From: an uncultured Clostridium sp.
Lineage (GTDB): Bacteria; Bacillota; Clostridia; Clostridiales; Clostridiaceae
Length of the DNA stretch: 64,000 nt
Assembly: GCA_900548455.1 (NCBI GenBank)
Contig: URKQ01000001.1
Coordinates: forward strand, 248,001-312,000
Direction: 5' to 3'
Each line of letters starts with the position of its first letter. Position 1 is the stretch's first letter. Positions 33,609 to 42,993 of the stretch are shown piece by piece. The notes under the pieces were generated by a model. It was not told where the DNA came from and made no database searches. It saw only the letters and a list, made by a program, of their open reading frames with translations. The position numbers and the translations under genes are program-made.

Positions 33609-34880
33609 ATGAGAATTTCAAGATATAATGTGAGTTTTAAGATAAATGAAAATGAAAATATAATATTTAATACTAGAAGTAGAAAATATGTTCTATTTAG
33701 AAATAATGAAGAATTAGGAGCAATAAATGAAACAATTGATGCTTTGATACAACAAAATTATGATAATACAGAATTGCTTAAAAATGTAGGTATACTAATA
33801 GCAGATAATGAAAATGAACTAGAAGAAATAAAATTTAGAGAACATACAACTATGTATCAAGATCAGTGCTTTAAGTTAACAATTCAACCAACATTAGATT
33901 GTAACTTTAGGTGTTCTTATTGTTATGAGAAGCATATAGATATGAGAATGGAAGATCAAACCATTGAAAATATCTTGAAATTTATAGACAAGATAACTAG
34001 AAAAGTTAATAAACTTATTATTAATTGGTTTGGTGGAGAACCTTTACTTGAAGCTGATAGTATAATTATTTTATGTGAAAATATCAATAAAATATGTAAA
34101 AATAACAATTGTTCATATGAATCTGCGTTGATTACTAATGGCTATTTGTTAAATAACGATTTAATAAAGAAGATAGACCTATTAAATTTGAGAAAGATTC
34201 AGATAACCATTGATGGAATAGATGAAATTCATGATTTGACTAGAATGTATATGGATGGAACAGGTACTTTTGAAAAAATATATAAAAACTTGATTGAAGC
34301 GTTAAATACTGGTATATATATAACTCTTAGAATTAATGTCTCTAATAAAAATTATAATTGCATTACTCAATTATTCGATATGATTCCTGAAGAAAAGAGA
34401 TCAAAAGTAATAATTTCTTTAGCAAATATTTTTCAAGAAAAAGATAAGATTAGCTTATTTGAACTAAATAAACTAGCAATAGAAAAGGGATATGCTATCG
34501 GAAATGTATTTCATAACACATTTATATGTGAGGGAGCCATTAAAAATTCACTTCTTATAAATCCTGAAGGGAAAATTTCATCTTGTGCAATGGCGGCCGA
34601 AAAAGGAATTATGTTTGGCAAAATAGATAATGAAGGAAATATCAAGTTTGATAATAAAACAGAATTTTTTAAAATAAGAAATATTATAGCTTCAAATGAA
34701 GTAGGTTGTAGTGAATGTGTAAAATTACCATTATGTTATGGGGGATGTAAATTAAATAGATATTTAAACAAGGGAATTTGTAATTGGAACAATCCTACAG
34801 GAATGACATTAGAAGAAAGAATTAAACTAAGGTATTTACAAGATACTTTAGCTAATAGAAAGGTTGTTGACATTATATAA
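33609..34880 (+). CDS. SPASM-domain radical-SAM peptide maturase
   Basis: 423 residues. The ATG at 33609 follows GGAGG; an upstream ATG at 33564 lies inside the preceding hairpin. An N-terminal region (~1-85) precedes the radical-SAM core and could hold the leader-binding fold. The cluster motif is C98-C102-C105 (DCNFRCSYCYE), followed by 'NWFGGEPLL' for SAM. The C-terminal SPASM region has 'CSECVKLPLCYGGC' and an extra Cys for auxiliary clusters. It is the probable crosslinking enzyme for peptide B (or A). Confidence 0.9.
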   Translation: MRISRYNVSFKINENENIIFNTRSRKYVLFRNNEELGAINETIDALIQQNYDNTELLKNVGILIADNENELEEIKFREHTTMYQDQCFKLTIQPTLDCNFRCSYCYEKHIDMRMEDQTIENILKFIDKITRKVNKLIINWFGGEPLLEADSIIILCENINKICKNNNCSYESALITNGYLLNNDLIKKIDLLNLRKIQITIDGIDEIHDLTRMYMDGTGTFEKIYKNLIEALNTGIYITLRINVSNKNYNCITQLFDMIPEEKRSKVIISLANIFQEKDKISLFELNKLAIEKGYAIGNVFHNTFICEGAIKNSLLINPEGKISSCAMAAEKGIMFGKIDNEGNIKFDNKTEFFKIRNIIASNEVGCSECVKLPLCYGGCKLNRYLNKGICNWNNPTGMTLEERIKLRYLQDTLANRKVVDII

Positions 34881-34954
34881 GAAAATCAATAATAGTACAG
34901 TTAGGTAGAAAATTGTGATATGTATAATTTACAGATAAAAGGTGTTGATGGCAT

Positions 34955-36727
34955 ATGATAAATGTAGTATTTGTAGATTCTATTACTCTAAACAATAATG
35001 AGTTAAATGATAACATAAATTTGGGCTTATATAGCTTATTGACGGTACTTAATAAGGAAAGAAAATTTCGTGGAAGCATTATTAATTTTAATAGGATATA
35101 TAAAGAAAAGAAATTAGTTTTAAAATCTGATTTTGAATCTAATATTGATGACATAAGCAAGTATATTATAGGGCTAAATCCGGATATTATAAGCTTTTAT
35201 ACTCTATATAAATCACACTTTATAGCATTAAGTGTTGCTAAAAAAATAAAAGAAATTAACAGTAATATAAAAATATTATTAGGAGGTCCTCATGCTACAA
35301 TAGCGGCACATGAAACATTGGAAAAGTATGATTTTATTGATGCTATTGGAGTAGGAGAAGGTGAGGGGACAATTGTAAAAATTATAAAGTCTATACATTA
35401 TAATGATGATTTAGATAATGTTCATGGACTAGCATATTTAAAAGAAGGAAAAGTAAAGATAAATGATTCAATATTAGTTGAGAACTTAGATGAAATTCCT
35501 ATGATTGATTATTCATTGGTTGAAGGTATAAAAGATGTTAGTCAAATGCCTATTGATGTTGGTAGAGGTTGTCCTTATAGTTGCACGTTTTGTACAACTA
35601 AAAATTTTTGGTCTAAGAAATACAGAATTAAATCAACACAACGAATAATAGATGAAATAAAAGTTTTAATTAGTGGTTATGGATGTAAATATTTTAATTT
35701 TTTACACGATAATTTTACGTGTAATAAGAAACAAGTAATTTCAATTTGTGATGAGATTATTAAAAATAATTTTAATATAACTTTTGAGTGCAGTTCAAGA
35801 GCTGATTTATTAGACGAAGAAATAATAAAAAAATTGTATAGTGCTGGATGTAGAATGGTTCTATTGGGGATAGAGACAGGTTCTATGTATATGCAAAAAT
35901 CAATTAATAAAAATTTAGATCTTGAAAAGACAAAAAAAATTATTGAGTGTTTAAAAGAAAATAAAATAGGAGTGGCAACTTCTTTTATAATGGGATATCC
36001 AAATGAACAAGAAAGTGATTTAAGTGATACATTTAAATTTATTCATCAACTTGCATTAAGAAAAGTAGATAGAATACTTTGTAATAAATTAGAAATAATA
36101 CCAGGGGCTGAGTTGTTTGAAAAATATAAGGATAATCTTTCACCAAAAAAGAACTATAGTCGAGTAGAGCTTGGTAATGTTACAAATAAGGATATAACAT
36201 TATATTTAGACAAAGTAATAACTTCTGATTTTTATGAGTATAACACTATATTGAATGAAGAAATATTTTTGCTTCAGTTTATTATAGGTTATGTGTATAA
36301 AATTATATATAAGAAATTTTTTGGGACATATAAACTTATTATAGAATACTTTAATGACAACTTATTGAAATTCTTAAAGGATTTAAGAGAAGAGCAGTTA
36401 GAATTATTGCTAGATTTTAGAGAAAAAGTTATAAAAGAAGAAGAATATAATGATAATGAAGTGGTTGAAATAGTTGAAAGATATATTATGGAAAAATCTT
36501 TTGAGAAAAATACTTGCTTAATAAGATCACTTTTTAAACTTGAAAAAGGTATTAATGAAGTGGTGTTAGATGACAGTATAGAATTTTTAATTATTGACTT
36601 TCCTATAGATATATTAAGGTATTTACATGATAAATATGAAACTAATATTAACTACAATGTAAAACTTCGTATATCAAAACAAATGAGTAACAAGATTTTA
36701 GTAGGATATGAAATTAAGAGAAATTAA
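34955..36727 (+). CDS. Cobalamin-binding radical-SAM enzyme
   Basis: 590 residues. An N-terminal B12-binding domain at ~60-160 ('LNPDIISFYTLYKSHFIALSVAKKI', 'ILLGGPHATIAAHE') is followed by the radical-SAM core with C206, C210, C213 (GCPYSCTFC). The last ~180 residues are a helical extension with no family I recognise. B12-radical-SAM enzymes of this class often methylate unactivated carbons or phosphinates. In this operon a peptide methylation or a related modification is inferred. An AAGGTG site is present and the gene starts 74 bases after the SPASM enzyme. Confidence 0.88.
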   Translation: MINVVFVDSITLNNNELNDNINLGLYSLLTVLNKERKFRGSIINFNRIYKEKKLVLKSDFESNIDDISKYIIGLNPDIISFYTLYKSHFIALSVAKKIKEINSNIKILLGGPHATIAAHETLEKYDFIDAIGVGEGEGTIVKIIKSIHYNDDLDNVHGLAYLKEGKVKINDSILVENLDEIPMIDYSLVEGIKDVSQMPIDVGRGCPYSCTFCTTKNFWSKKYRIKSTQRIIDEIKVLISGYGCKYFNFLHDNFTCNKKQVISICDEIIKNNFNITFECSSRADLLDEEIIKKLYSAGCRMVLLGIETGSMYMQKSINKNLDLEKTKKIIECLKENKIGVATSFIMGYPNEQESDLSDTFKFIHQLALRKVDRILCNKLEIIPGAELFEKYKDNLSPKKNYSRVELGNVTNKDITLYLDKVITSDFYEYNTILNEEIFLLQFIIGYVYKIIYKKFFGTYKLIIEYFNDNLLKFLKDLREEQLELLLDFREKVIKEEEYNDNEVVEIVERYIMEKSFEKNTCLIRSLFKLEKGINEVVLDDSIEFLIIDFPIDILRYLHDKYETNINYNVKLRISKQMSNKILVGYEIKRN

Positions 36728-36788
36728 TTATAAAAAAATACAAGTAGTAAATGATAAAAACCATAGTGTAAAGTTTCATATGAAAAAT

Positions 36789-37026
36789 TTATCCATGTAG
36801 TTCTTGTAATGCGTGAGCAGTTTGCCTTGTAAAAAGTTTAAGATTTACATGATAAGTAAGGCATAATCACATAATATGAGGGTTAAATTTGTTAAATTGC
36901 AGGCTAGTCGCTCGCTTAGTTAAATCACTGATATCCATTTTAAAGAAGTCAATAGTAAATTCATGGTAAAGGTAGCGAAGTTTGTATTTATATTTGTCAT
37001 CTTTATTTAAATCCTTAGGGGGTCAT
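36789..37026 (-). pseudogene. Transposase fragment (N-terminal part, two frameshifts)
   Basis: On the minus strand the frame can be followed from ATG 37026 as MTP then KDLNKDDKYKY.. once one extra C in a run of five is ignored. It continues through 'LRYLYHEFTIDFFKMDISD', breaks again after 'FNPHIM' and resumes as 'LCLTYHVNLKLFTRQTAHALQELHG' parts before a stop. The order (short N-terminus, then a helix-turn-helix-like RQTAHALQELHG) resembles the start of DDE-type insertion-sequence transposases. The catalytic domain is missing, so it is a decayed remnant. Family not assigned. Confidence 0.55.
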
Positions 37027-37083
37027 TATTTCTTTATACGAGGAAACTCTAGAACCCTTGATATATAAAGAAAAATTTAATAA

Positions 37084-37109
37084 GATAGCGTAAAAAATTT
37101 TACACTATC
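37084..37109 (+). promoter_or_regulatory. Inverted repeat upstream of the MFS gene
   Basis: GATAG-c-GTAAAA/TTTTAC-a-CTATC forms an 11-bp inverted repeat with one mismatch, 24 bases before the MFS ATG. It is an operator or short hairpin candidate. The rest of 36727-37133 holds only the transposase fragment. Confidence 0.4.
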
Positions 37110-37132
37110 ATAAAAACTGATAGGAGGTAAAT

Positions 37133-38443
37133 ATGAAAGCACAACTAAAATCGAAATCCACAGGAGAAAAATTATGGACTAAAAATTTTTTCTTATTATG
37201 GCAAGGACAAATGGTTTCTTGCTTAGGTGATGTACTTTATTTAATAGCTTTAGATTTTTGGGTACTAGATGTTACAGGTTCAACAGCATTAATGGGTGCA
37301 TTAAGTGCACTTACAATGTTGCCAAGAATAATATTAGGGCCATTTGCAGGTGTCTTCGTTGATAAGTGGAAAAGAAAAAATGTTATTATATTTACAGATT
37401 TAATTAGAGGTATAGTAATCACCCTTGTTGGGATATTGGCATTGATGGGATATATTCAGGTGTGGATGGTTTTTGTCATTGGAATATTAAGTGGAATATG
37501 TCAAGCATTTTTCGGACCGGCAGTAAGTGCATTAAGGCCGGAAATAGTAGATGAATCAAGAATAATAAAGGCAAACTCAGTAACAAGCATAGCAGACTCA
37601 GGAATGAACATTCTAGGGAGTGTTGTAGGTGGAGTTTTGTATGTAGCAATTGGTGCTCCATATATGTTTTTTGCGAATGGTATTTCATTTTTATTCTCAG
37701 CCTTCACAGAGATTTTTATAAGAGAACCTCAAAGAGTGAGAAAGGAAAAAGAAGAATTAACATATAAAGAGGATTTAAAAGGTGGATTTAAATTTATATG
37801 GAGATTTAAAACTTTAAGGAATCTTATGCTTACAGCTTCAATTTTAAATCTTTTAGCATCTTCAGCTTTTATATTAATATTACCTTATTTTAAGTCAATG
37901 GAGTTTTTAGGACCTCAAAGGTATGGTGTATTTAGTGCAGTTATGTCAGTGGGAATGTTAGCAGGAAGTTTTTTATTATCGGTAGTTAATATAAAGAAGG
38001 ATTACAAATACGGTATTTTTGCTTTTTCAACAATATTTTGTATGGCCACGCTTCCAATTCTTTTTTTACTTAAGAACTTTACATTAATGCTTATTATTGC
38101 CTTCTTTACTTTATCTGCTAATGTAATTTTTAACACACTATTTCAGTCCACATTGGCGGTTGTAGTACCATCAGATATGAGGGGAAAAGTATTTGCTTTA
38201 TTAGGAACAATATCAGGAGGTATGCAACCAATAGGAGCTTTTGTTGGAGGAGTACTTGGACAGGTTTTACCAATACAAGTTGCTATCGTAAGTATTCTTG
38301 CAGTGGATTTATTATTAGGAATTATAATGGTATTGCCAAAAGGAGTTAAAAAACTTATTGAATATGATAGTAGTGATGGCACTGTTGATGAGTTAATAAA
38401 TATAACTAATGGTAATAAGATTAAAGTAAATGTTTCTCAATAA
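37133..38443 (+). CDS. MFS transporter (macrolide-efflux/MefA-like branch)
   Basis: 436 residues with 12 hydrophobic helices. 'FLLWQGQMVSCLGDVLY' at the start and 'GPFAGVFVDKWKRKNVIIFTDLIRG' (FAGVFVDKWKRK) are the loop 2-3 motif of MFS_3/MefA-type exporters. It is separated from the B12-radical-SAM gene by the transposase fragment. It could export the RiPP product or be an independent drug exporter. The RBS AGGAGG is present. Confidence 0.85.
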   Translation: MKAQLKSKSTGEKLWTKNFFLLWQGQMVSCLGDVLYLIALDFWVLDVTGSTALMGALSALTMLPRIILGPFAGVFVDKWKRKNVIIFTDLIRGIVITLVGILALMGYIQVWMVFVIGILSGICQAFFGPAVSALRPEIVDESRIIKANSVTSIADSGMNILGSVVGGVLYVAIGAPYMFFANGISFLFSAFTEIFIREPQRVRKEKEELTYKEDLKGGFKFIWRFKTLRNLMLTASILNLLASSAFILILPYFKSMEFLGPQRYGVFSAVMSVGMLAGSFLLSVVNIKKDYKYGIFAFSTIFCMATLPILFLLKNFTLMLIIAFFTLSANVIFNTLFQSTLAVVVPSDMRGKVFALLGTISGGMQPIGAFVGGVLGQVLPIQVAIVSILAVDLLLGIIMVLPKGVKKLIEYDSSDGTVDELINITNGNKIKVNVSQ

Positions 38444-38461
38444 AAATTAATAATTAATTTT

Positions 38462-38502
38462 AATAATAACCAGATGACTGATGTCGCCTGGTTATTATTT
38501 TG
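38462..38502 (+). terminator. Rho-independent terminator after the MFS gene
   Basis: A perfect 12-bp stem AATAATAACCAG/CTGGTTATTATT (38462-38473/38488-38499) is followed by T residues. Confidence 0.88.
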
Positions 38503-38618
38503 GCTGGGAATACATTTAGTTACATTAATTAGACTATAAGGAAAATATTAAAGTAATCGATAATTAAACTATAACAAAGATATGGTCAGTGGAATAATGA
38601 AAAAGAAGAGGGAAACTA

Positions 38619-39515
38619 ATGGGATTATTTAAGAAGAAAAATAAAAAAGTTTTTAATCAAGATACTAATGAAAAAATAGATTTTCAAAATGTGTATATGA
38701 TACATTTACTATTTGAAAAAGAGCCTACAAAGCCTAGTGCTGATGTAATAAAAGAAGCACTTATTAAAAAATTTGGCGATGTTGATATAGTATCAGGAGA
38801 TAAGGCTTTAACTAGTTTTGCTATAAAAAAATATTCAGCAGAATTTAAGGAAGGTTGCATTCCACCTCAGGTAGTAATGGCAGAGGTTCATGAGTTTAAT
38901 GAGGAATCTATAGATGAATTTTCACGTGCTCAATTATGGGATGTGACAGATGGTAATGAGTTATTATCAAAGTGCAATTATGAATTATTCATATTTGATT
39001 TAATGTCTTCAGTACTAGACTACAAAGAAAGATGCGAATTACTTATGGATTGGCTTGAAGTAGCTGTTGAGATTTTCCCTGAATGTAAAGCTGTATGGGT
39101 TAAACCAGCAGGAAAATTATTTGAAGCAGATGTAATTAGAAATAATGAAATACCTAGAGAAAATAGATTTGTTTACTTTGGTGTAAATGCTAGATTTTTT
39201 AATATTGAAGGGTCTAATGATCAAATTGTAGATACTTTTGGGTTATATGCCATTGGACTTCCAGATGTTCAATATCATTTTCATGATTTAAATCCCAATG
39301 ATGTAGTTAATCATGCTTATAATTTAGCTTCATATATTTATGATATGGATGCTCCGATTAAAAGTGGAGAAACCATCGATGGAATTGAAGATGGTAGGTT
39401 AAGTGTTGATGTAAGATGGTACTGTCAGTATGAAGATGCATTAATTCAACCTACAAGAGGAGTTCTAGATGTTTGTCCAGGTGAATTTGCAGCTGGAGAT
39501 AGAGGACAAAATTAG
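38619..39515 (+). CDS. DUF4261 domain protein
   Basis: 298 residues, soluble and acidic. The DUF4261 signature region is in the C-terminal half ('RFFNIEGSNDQIVDTFGLYAIGLPDVQYHFH'). There is no catalytic motif. The family is frequent in firmicute secretion or immunity islands, but the function is not established. The RBS AAGAGGGA is present. It is followed after 8 bases by the DUF2262 gene, so the pair is one operon. Confidence 0.75.
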   Translation: MGLFKKKNKKVFNQDTNEKIDFQNVYMIHLLFEKEPTKPSADVIKEALIKKFGDVDIVSGDKALTSFAIKKYSAEFKEGCIPPQVVMAEVHEFNEESIDEFSRAQLWDVTDGNELLSKCNYELFIFDLMSSVLDYKERCELLMDWLEVAVEIFPECKAVWVKPAGKLFEADVIRNNEIPRENRFVYFGVNARFFNIEGSNDQIVDTFGLYAIGLPDVQYHFHDLNPNDVVNHAYNLASYIYDMDAPIKSGETIDGIEDGRLSVDVRWYCQYEDALIQPTRGVLDVCPGEFAAGDRGQN

Positions 39516-39523
39516 TACTTATA

Positions 39524-40354
39524 ATGACAAAGGAGAAATGCAAAGTGGACGAATTAAAGGTCTCAAAAGAAATAATAGAATTTGAAAAATTATATGATGA
39601 AAAAGAGATTGAAATATTAGCTGTTACAGATGCCAGCGGATTAGGGGGAGGAAAGGGTCCAAAAGAGAATTTTTGGACAGCTTCTATAGGGATTTTGGCA
39701 TGGAGAGAAAATAAAGAAGACAGTTATATTAATAGAGAAAAAACATTTTTAAGATTTCAAGCGGATGATAAATTTTTAGATGAAATGAGAAATAAAATTA
39801 AGAAAAACTCTGTGGTGAAACTTGTTGTTCGTAGGAATGAAAATAGCTTTATGCTATGTCATCCTTTGGAATATGATAAAAAGGATGATGAACTAGAAGA
39901 GATATTAGCAGAAGAACTAAAGCCAGTAGTTTATATTGATGATATTTTTGGAGAATTTAACCTAGACAAATCAATAGACATTTTTGAAAAAGAAATAAAC
40001 TGGTGTGGGGAAAGTATAAGGATATCCTTTGATAATGATGAAGAAAATGAAATAGAAAGTGCTTTAAAAACAGGACATGCTCTTTATAAGGATCAAGAGA
40101 AGTGGATGGAAAGAATTTGTGAATTTGCGGCTGAAGAACTTTTGGAATTAAAAAATGATTGTTGGCTAGAGGATGATGAAGAGGAAGTAACTAAAGAAAA
40201 ATTTATAGAAACATTAGAGCTTTGTGATATAGTTTTTGAATCAGAAGGAGAATTTACATTTTGGTTTTCCGACGGTGATCTTTTTTGGGGACACTCTATA
40301 ATAGTTGAAGGAAATATAGATGGTACACTAAACAGTGCATATATAGCAGGGTAG
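39524..40354 (+). CDS. DUF2262 domain protein
   Basis: 276 residues, strongly acidic, with a C-terminal DUF2262 ('SADGDLFWGHSIIVEG'-like SDGDLFWGHSI motif at ~250-270). The N-terminal half carries an additional beta-rich domain. DUF2262 proteins are often immunity- or effector-associated, so the pair could be an immunity module. No toxin gene is adjacent here. The RBS AAAGGAG overlaps the DUF4261 end region. Confidence 0.72.
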   Translation: MTKEKCKVDELKVSKEIIEFEKLYDEKEIEILAVTDASGLGGGKGPKENFWTASIGILAWRENKEDSYINREKTFLRFQADDKFLDEMRNKIKKNSVVKLVVRRNENSFMLCHPLEYDKKDDELEEILAEELKPVVYIDDIFGEFNLDKSIDIFEKEINWCGESIRISFDNDEENEIESALKTGHALYKDQEKWMERICEFAAEELLELKNDCWLEDDEEEVTKEKFIETLELCDIVFESEGEFTFWFSDGDLFWGHSIIVEGNIDGTLNSAYIAG

Positions 40355-40409
40355 TGTTCAAAGGAAAGGTAAAGTTAAAAAAATAATATAATACAGTCTC
40401 TATATTTAT

Positions 40410-40449
40410 AGCCTTAGGCATTTATATTAATTGCCTAAGGCTGTTTTTT
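40410..40449 (+). terminator. Rho-independent terminator
   Basis: A perfect 11-bp stem AGCCTTAGGCA/TGCCTAAGGCT (40410-40420/40432-40442) with T6 after. It lies between convergent genes. Confidence 0.9.
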
Positions 40450-40470
40450 ATGCCGAGGAAAGTTTTTAAA

Positions 40471-41715
40471 CTATTTATTAAGCATGGTAGCAATTATCTT
40501 AGCACAATCTGAAGCTCCATTTTCATTCTTAATATTTTCAGCTAATACTTTTGCATTACTAACAATATCTTTATTTAATGCAAAGTTTATTCCTTCAGCT
40601 AATTTATTTGTGGTTAAATTTTTCTTATAAATAGGTTTTGCTCCAACACCTAAATCATAAGCTCTATGTGCCCAAGCAAATTGATCATTAGAGAATGGAA
40701 TAATTAAACTTGGAACTCCGGCTCTAAATCCTGCTGCGGTTGTTCCAGCTCCACCATGATGACAAACAACGGACACGTTTTTAAATAGCCATGTATGAGG
40801 AATATTGTCTATTGCAATAAGGTTATCTGGAAGGTTATCTATTTTACCCATACCAGAAATAATTCCGCGCTTTTTGCATATTTTCATAGCGTCTATTATA
40901 AGTTTAACTAGCGCATCTTTTTCATTATTATTAAATACGCTTCCAAATCCAATGTACACTGGTTTTTCACCTTTACAGAGGAAATCTGAAAGTTCCTTTG
41001 ATGGTACATATTCTGAAGTTTCCTCTACAAACCAATATCCATGCTGATGGATATTTTTATTCCAGTCATTTGGTCTTTTAAACACAAAATTACTACAGGA
41101 TACAATTGCTGGATGGGTTGAACTTACTCTTTCATATGGATTACTAAAATTTTTTGGAAGTTTTCCAAAATGGTTTTTCCAATATCCTTTTACAGTATTG
41201 CTGGAGGCAAGCCAAAGCATGCTTTGTAACATTTTATAACTTATTTTCTTATTTAGATTTGAAGGTTTCACTTTTCCATAGGTAACAACTGAAAGATATT
41301 CATTAGTCTTGTGCATAGGAAATGGAGTAGCAAGTACTGACGGTATTTCCATTTCTTGAGCTGCAAAATATCCAATGGTACATCCAGGATGATATATAAT
41401 TAATTCACTACCTTCTAAAGAAGAATAAGTTTCCTCAGCTATTTTAATTCCATAGTTTTTCATTTTATTAAAGGTAAGAAGCATCTTTAATGGATTATCT
41501 GCTGATTGTGCTTTTTTTATAATATCTGGATCAACACCTAATTTTTCAAAATCGTCGTCAATTTCAAAGTAATCTATACCATAATTTCTAATAAGACTTG
41601 CAACTGCACTTGATCCAGAAATTCTAACTTCTTTTCCTAATTTTTTTAATTGCTGAGCTAAAGCTATATATGGTTGAAAGTCACCTCTTGAACCTGCACA
41701 TATTATTGTTATCAT
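40471..41715 (-). CDS. UDP-glycosyltransferase (GT1-type, sterol/macrolide-like)
   Basis: 414 residues. The ATG at 41715 is chosen because TAGGAGTG precedes it; the longer frame from 41799 has no RBS and runs across the operator region. The N-terminus 'CAGSRGDFQPYIALAQQLKKLGKEVRI' and the C-terminal 'VCHHGGAGTTAAGFRAGVPSLIIPFSNDQF' are the hallmarks of GT1 enzymes that glycosylate sterols, macrolides or lipids. It is divergent from a TetR regulator gene 120 bases away, which is the likely controller. Confidence 0.88.
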   Translation of the reverse strand: MITIICAGSRGDFQPYIALAQQLKKLGKEVRISGSSAVASLIRNYGIDYFEIDDDFEKLGVDPDIIKKAQSADNPLKMLLTFNKMKNYGIKIAEETYSSLEGSELIIYHPGCTIGYFAAQEMEIPSVLATPFPMHKTNEYLSVVTYGKVKPSNLNKKISYKMLQSMLWLASSNTVKGYWKNHFGKLPKNFSNPYERVSSTHPAIVSCSNFVFKRPNDWNKNIHQHGYWFVEETSEYVPSKELSDFLCKGEKPVYIGFGSVFNNNEKDALVKLIIDAMKICKKRGIISGMGKIDNLPDNLIAIDNIPHTWLFKNVSVVCHHGGAGTTAAGFRAGVPSLIIPFSNDQFAWAHRAYDLGVGAKPIYKKNLTTNKLAEGINFALNKDIVSNAKVLAENIKNENGASDCAKIIATMLNK

Positions 41716-41742
41716 AATTTTTTCACTCCTATTGTAGAATCC

Positions 41743-41817
41743 AACAACGTGTCGTATATTAATATTGTATGAAGCATAATGATTACAATCAACCGACAAT
41801 GAAGTACTTAGTGTCGG
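41743..41817. promoter_or_regulatory. Candidate TetR operators between glycosyltransferase and tetR genes
   Basis: CCGACA and TGTCGG (41793-41798/41812-41817) flank a central AAGTACTT palindrome, forming an interrupted inverted repeat. A further GTGTCG lies in AACAACGTGTCGT at 41743-41755. All sit in the divergent promoter region, where the TetR product would repress both genes. Confidence 0.5.
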
Positions 41818-41834
41818 ATTTATAGAGGTAAAAA

Positions 41835-42395
41835 ATGAAAAAGAATTTTGAAATTATGACTAAAACAAAACAAGACTTGATTGATGCCTTTTGGGCGATT
41901 TATTGTGAAAAACGAATAGAGAAAGTTACGGTAAAAGAGATAACACAAAAAGCTGGGTATAATCGTAGCACTTTTTATGAATATTTTATTGACGTTTATG
42001 ATGTTCTTGAACACATTGAAACTTCAATTATACCTAATATTAATGAGATACCACCAATAGCTACTTCAGCAGGACATTTAGGCATGCCCTTAGATATATT
42101 TCTAGAGTTATATGAAAAAAATGAAAAATATAATTCTGTACTGCTAGGAGATAATGGGGATGCTGCTTTTGCAACTAAGTTAAAAAACTCTATAAAGCCG
42201 ATGCTACAAGAAACTTTCAAGGGTCACGTAAAGCTCAGTGAAATAGAACTTGATTTTCTTTTGGAGTATACACTTTCCGCCATGATAGGAATTATGAGTT
42301 ATTGGTTTAAACAAGATAAAGCTTTACCTGGTGAAAAGCTAATTTCTCTTATGATTGAAATAATGGAAAATGGAGTTATTGGAATTTTAAACTAG
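41835..42395 (+). CDS. TetR-family transcriptional regulator
   Basis: 186 residues. The N-terminal helix-turn-helix is at ~8-55 ('VTVKEITQKAGYNRSTFYEYFIDVYDVLE'), of the TetR type. The C-terminal domain is short and similar to the DhaS/TetR_C_7-like group. It is divergent from the glycosyltransferase with an inverted repeat in between, typical of a local repressor responding to the enzyme's substrate. Confidence 0.88.
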   Translation: MKKNFEIMTKTKQDLIDAFWAIYCEKRIEKVTVKEITQKAGYNRSTFYEYFIDVYDVLEHIETSIIPNINEIPPIATSAGHLGMPLDIFLELYEKNEKYNSVLLGDNGDAAFATKLKNSIKPMLQETFKGHVKLSEIELDFLLEYTLSAMIGIMSYWFKQDKALPGEKLISLMIEIMENGVIGILN

Positions 42396-42530
42396 GATAG
42401 TATACTTTTATTTACATTAATTTCATAAAGGTTATGTTATAAATTGGAGCATAAATGAAGATGCGTTTTAAAAAATGGTATAATAAATTGTAATTAACAT
42501 GTAAATAGGAGTTTGTAGGGGGAATAATTT

Positions 42531-42983
42531 GTGGATATAATCAAATTTAATTTAAAAGATAAAAATGAATTATTAGAGTTAGATAAAGAATGTTTTGGAG
42601 TAAATCACTGGGATAATGAATTATGGCAAGAAATTTTAGGAGATTTAGAACATAATATAATTTATCTAGTAAAACAAAATAATGAATTAATAGCATACTT
42701 AGCTATATATAATTGGGGAAAAGAAAAAAATTACGTTAAAATTACTAATATAGGAACTAAAGGTTGTTTTAGAGGACAAAAATTAGCTCATAAATTATTT
42801 GAAGCGATGATAAATGAGATGAAGGAACAAGGAATGAAGGATTTTAGAGGAGAGACAAGAGCGACTAACTATCCAATGCAAAAAGTATTTAGTGATTTTC
42901 AGTTTGTAAAAGTAGAGACTTTTAAAGGATATTATGATAATCCTACTGAGGATGCATTGAGATATCATTTAAATTTAGTATAG
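42531..42983 (+). CDS. GNAT N-acetyltransferase
   Basis: 150 residues, GTG start with TAGGGGGAA upstream. 'IGTKGCFRGQKLAHKLFEAMINEMKEQG' carries the acetyl-CoA binding loop (RGQKLA). It is followed after 10 bases by a methyltransferase gene, suggesting one transcript. The substrate is unknown. Confidence 0.82.
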   Translation: MDIIKFNLKDKNELLELDKECFGVNHWDNELWQEILGDLEHNIIYLVKQNNELIAYLAIYNWGKEKNYVKITNIGTKGCFRGQKLAHKLFEAMINEMKEQGMKDFRGETRATNYPMQKVFSDFQFVKVETFKGYYDNPTEDALRYHLNLV

Positions 42984-42993
42984 GAGAGTTTCG

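Noticed and set aside
36727..37133. Non-coding RNA in the long gap before the MFS gene
   Set aside because: The minus-strand translation gives a coherent transposase-like sequence across most of the gap, so it is better read as a pseudogene.
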